Source: Streptomyces violaceusniger Tu 4113 (GTDB lineage: Bacteria; Actinomycetota; Actinomycetes; Streptomycetales; Streptomycetaceae). Taken from it: a stretch of 64,000 bases of DNA. The position numbers and the translations under genes were made by a program. A model generated the notes under the pieces. The model did not search any database, was not told the DNA's origin, and worked only from the letters and a program-made list of their open reading frames with translations. The stretch is taken from the NCBI RefSeq assembly GCF_000147815.2, contig NC_015957.1, forward strand, positions 8,990,001-9,054,000, read 5' to 3'. The stretch's first letter is position 1; each line of letters begins with the position of its first letter. This document shows positions 61,839-64,000 of this stretch, one piece after another.

Positions 61839-63731
61839 TCATGCGCCGCCCGCCGCGATGACGTACTGCGCCCGTACCTCCCCGTACCGCGCCAGCTCCG
61901 CCTCCACCGGCTCCAGCACCCGCCTGGCCCCGCACTCGGCCGCCGCCTCCCGCAACCGGCCCTCCACCGACCGGCCATGGCGCCGGGCGGGCCCCCGCGC
62001 CGCCACCCGGGAGCCCCACGCCAGCGCCGGGCCGACCGCCGCACCGCCCACCAGCAGCGCCGGCATCCACCACACCGGTCCGCCGAACACCCCGGCGGTG
62101 GCTCCCAGCAGCCACAGCACCCCCGCCACTTGCACCACCAGCAAGGTCACCTGAGCCGCCGCCACCATCGACCACCACACCGGCCGGATCGGCTGCCGGT
62201 CCACCGCCGCGGCCGCCACCGCCTCGTCGACCGCCTCCGCCAGCCCTCTGCCGCCCCACCCCGCCGCCTCCCGCACGGCCTGCGCCCAGGGGCCGGGCAG
62301 CCCGGCCGTCGCCTGGTCCCCTAGCGTCCGTACGGCCTCCTCCACCGCGGGGCGCGCCGTGACCGCCTCCACCGCCACCGTGCACGCCCGCGCGCCCGGG
62401 ATCTCCATCCGCTCCGCGGCTCCGGGGGTTCGCGAGGCCCGGGAGCCCCCCGAGGCGCGGGCCTTCCTCCCCCGCACCCGCCCCCAGGGCGTTCCGCACC
62501 GCCACTCCGCGTCCCTCAGCCAGGCGCGCTCCGCCGCCTGTCCGGCCGCGGCCGCGCCCGCCGCCTCGGCCAGCCGGTCCTCGAACTCCGCCCGCGCCCG
62601 TTCGGTGAGCCCGACGGGCCCGTTGTCCGCCACGTACTGCGGCCGCAGCCGCGTCATGGTGCCCTCCACGTCCGCCGACAGCCGGCGCTCGGCCGCCCCG
62701 CATTCGGCCGTGAGCCGCCCGAGCGTCTCCCGCAGCTCCCCGACGCCTTCCCCGGTCAGCGCGGACAGCGCCAGTACGGCCGCCCCCGGCTCCCCGTGCT
62801 CCCCGAGGGCGAGCCCGTCCTCGTCCAGCAGCCGCCGCAGATCGTCCAGCACCTGGTCCGCGGCCTCGCCCGGAAGCCGGTCCACCTGGTTGAGCACGAC
62901 GAAGGTCACCTCGGCATAACCGGCGAGCGGCCGCAGATAGCGCTCATGGAGGACCGCGTCCGCGTACTTCTCGGGGTCCACCACCCACACCACCGCGTCG
63001 ACGAGACCCAGCAGCCGGTCCACCCGCTCCCGGTGGCCCGGGGCGGCCGAGTCGTGGTCGGGCAGGTCGAGGAGGACGAGTCCGCGCAGCGCGGGGTCGT
63101 AGGGATAGCCCGGATTGCGCCGGTCCACCGCCGGGATGCCGAGCCGGTCCAGCAGGCCGTCGGCGTGGTCGGTCCACGCACAGGCGAGGGGCGTGGCGGT
63201 GGTCGGACGGCGGATCCCGGCCTCGGAGAGCGGGGCTCCGGCGAGGGCGTTGAAAAGTGTCGACTTACCGCTTCCGGTGGCCCCGGCGACGGCGACCACC
63301 GTGTGCCCGTAAGGATGCCGTCCCCGCGCGTCCGCCTCGTCGAGCACCCGCGCGGCCCCGGCGAGCGTGCGCCCCTCGAGCCGGGACCGGGACAGCCCGA
63401 CCAACTGGCGCAGGGCCTCGAGACGGGGCCGCAGGGTGCCTGTCGCGAAGCTGCGGACACCCGCCTGGTAGACGGCGTAGGGAGGGCCGCCGAAGGACCG
63501 CCGGGCGGTCTCCTCTCCCGGGAAGTAGCCCGCCGTGGCGTGGGGAACGCCCGCAGCGGCCTCCTGGGGCCTCCCCTCGTCCACCGCGCGGGCCGGCCGG
63601 GCCCCGGCACGTCCTCCGGTCCAGCGGTTCGCGCGCCGGGCGATCAGGCCGTCGTCCCATGTGTGGCGGCCCCCCGCCGCCCGGTCTCCCCCGCCGCCCT
63701 CGTTGCCGCCGTTGCCCTCCGTGGCCGTCAC
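61839..63731 (-). CDS. dynB: Dynamin-like GTPase DynB
   Basis: A 630-residue membrane-associated large GTPase. GTG 63731 lies six bases after the dynA stop, with AAGGAGAGG inside the dynA end. Motifs: G1 VAGATGSGKST (Gly150 on), a G2 TATP-type Thr, G3 DLPDHDS, and G4 LNQVD. Two adjacent hydrophobic segments near the C-terminus (VTLLVVQVAGVLWLLGATAGV, MPALLVGGAAVGPALAWG) insert into the membrane, with helical bundles on each side. Streptomyces DynA/DynB stabilise Z-rings at sporulation septa (S. venezuelae, from memory). The same neighbourhood as ssbB supports the assignment. Confidence 0.85.
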   Translation of the reverse strand: MTATEGNGGNEGGGGDRAAGGRHTWDDGLIARRANRWTGGRAGARPARAVDEGRPQEAAAGVPHATAGYFPGEETARRSFGGPPYAVYQAGVRSFATGTLRPRLEALRQLVGLSRSRLEGRTLAGAARVLDEADARGRHPYGHTVVAVAGATGSGKSTLFNALAGAPLSEAGIRRPTTATPLACAWTDHADGLLDRLGIPAVDRRNPGYPYDPALRGLVLLDLPDHDSAAPGHRERVDRLLGLVDAVVWVVDPEKYADAVLHERYLRPLAGYAEVTFVVLNQVDRLPGEAADQVLDDLRRLLDEDGLALGEHGEPGAAVLALSALTGEGVGELRETLGRLTAECGAAERRLSADVEGTMTRLRPQYVADNGPVGLTERARAEFEDRLAEAAGAAAAGQAAERAWLRDAEWRCGTPWGRVRGRKARASGGSRASRTPGAAERMEIPGARACTVAVEAVTARPAVEEAVRTLGDQATAGLPGPWAQAVREAAGWGGRGLAEAVDEAVAAAAVDRQPIRPVWWSMVAAAQVTLLVVQVAGVLWLLGATAGVFGGPVWWMPALLVGGAAVGPALAWGSRVAARGPARRHGRSVEGRLREAAAECGARRVLEPVEAELARYGEVRAQYVIAAGGA

Positions 63732-63737
63732 CGTCGG

Positions 63738-64000
63738 TCACCTCTCCTTCTGCAGTACGGACAGCGCGGCGATCAGTTCGACCTGGTGCTCCGGGGACAT
63801 GTCCAGGGCGTCCAGCGGGGCCAGCCTGCCGTCGCGCTCCGCCCGCATGGCGCGCGCGACACAGCTTTCGAGCAGCCGTCCGCCGCGGTCGCCCAGACGC
63901 AGCGCCGCATGCGCGCCCAGGGTCTCGGCGAGCTTCTCGCCCGCCTTACGGGCACGGCGTCCGCCCAGCAGGGACGCGGCGAGCAGGGCGGCGATCTCCT
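63738..64000 (-). CDS. dynA: C-terminus of dynamin-like GTPase DynA, cut by window edge
   Basis: Only the last 87 codons are present, in the frame upstream of and co-directional with dynB. They read EIAALLAASLLGGRRARKAG, then EKLAETLGAHAALRLGDRGG, then ESCVARAMRAERDGRL and ends SPEHQVELIAALSVLQKER. These are helical and fit the C-terminal end of a DynA-type GTPase. The stop codon lies six bases before the dynB start, an operon-like arrangement. The identity relies on gene order with dynB and ssbB; no GTPase motif can be seen because it lies outside the window. Confidence 0.7.
   Translation of the reverse strand, partial: EIAALLAASLLGGRRARKAGEKLAETLGAHAALRLGDRGGRLLESCVARAMRAERDGRLAPLDALDMSPEHQVELIAALSVLQKER

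Overview
The window is about 72-73% G+C, with GC3-saturated genes, frequent GTG/TTG starts and very GC-rich hairpin terminators. The gene content (csnR-K, ssbB, dynAB, sodF with a Nur box, GlnH-GlnX-PknG, mycothiol-type nitroreductase) points to a Streptomyces chromosome, and the conserved order suggests core rather than arm DNA. The gene order resembles what I remember of S. coelicolor SCO2627-SCO2685; that comparison is from memory and was not computed.

Left part (1-20,000): a 3'-truncated Fpg/Nei glycosylase is translationally coupled to rpiB. An amino-acid permease follows, then a deletion scar holding two opposed gene stumps (an alpha/beta hydrolase and a TctA permease). Next come a secreted GH27 alpha-galactosidase, sodF with a textbook nickel-responsive Nur box, a second amino-acid permease, bioY and a DsbA-like protein of the mycothiol-dependent nitroreductase family with one active-site Cys. 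Two pepN paralogues bracket a repeat-filled 0.9 kb spacer, an orphan HTH/endonuclease-like protein, a Tat-exported metallophosphoesterase and a free-standing asd.

Middle part (20,000-36,100): a Sel1-repeat protein, a soluble acyl-ACP desaturase with a strong palindromic operator, a small membrane protein, several carbohydrate-active enzymes (GH29, MalQ/GH77, GH84), an HNH protein, an MscS channel and an S53 peptidase. malQ is preceded by a translationally coupled 96-codon ORF with PLTSEP repeats. REP-like elements, a 26-bp minisatellite and long cruciforms lie between genes.

The csn locus (36,268-43,222) has a ROK repressor with an operator-like palindrome, a sugar-binding lipoprotein, two permeases, a GH4 enzyme and a BadF-type sugar kinase. 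It reads as glucosamine-oligosaccharide uptake and catabolism. No ATPase is encoded, so a shared MsiK-type ATPase elsewhere is expected.

The signalling module (43,354-53,887) contains seven co-directional genes: GlnX-like membrane sensor, GlnH-like binding protein, alpha-helical protein, PknG-like kinase, PP2C phosphatase, vWA protein and FHA protein. Kinase, phosphatase and FHA protein each carry two CxxC zinc-ribbon-like knuckle pairs. This suggests an amino-acid-sensing phospho-relay with its own writer, eraser and reader, and it is the most interesting system here.

Right part (53,935-64,000): a PIMT-like methyltransferase split by a ~230-residue coding minisatellite, a truncated haemoglobin, an ettA-thioesterase-unknown operon, a thioester (TQXA) surface protein with an LAETG sorting signal, and ssbB-dynB-dynA (sporulation-septation and chromosome-segregation genes), with dynA cut by the window edge. 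I saw no tRNA, rRNA, CRISPR array, insertion sequence or prophage.
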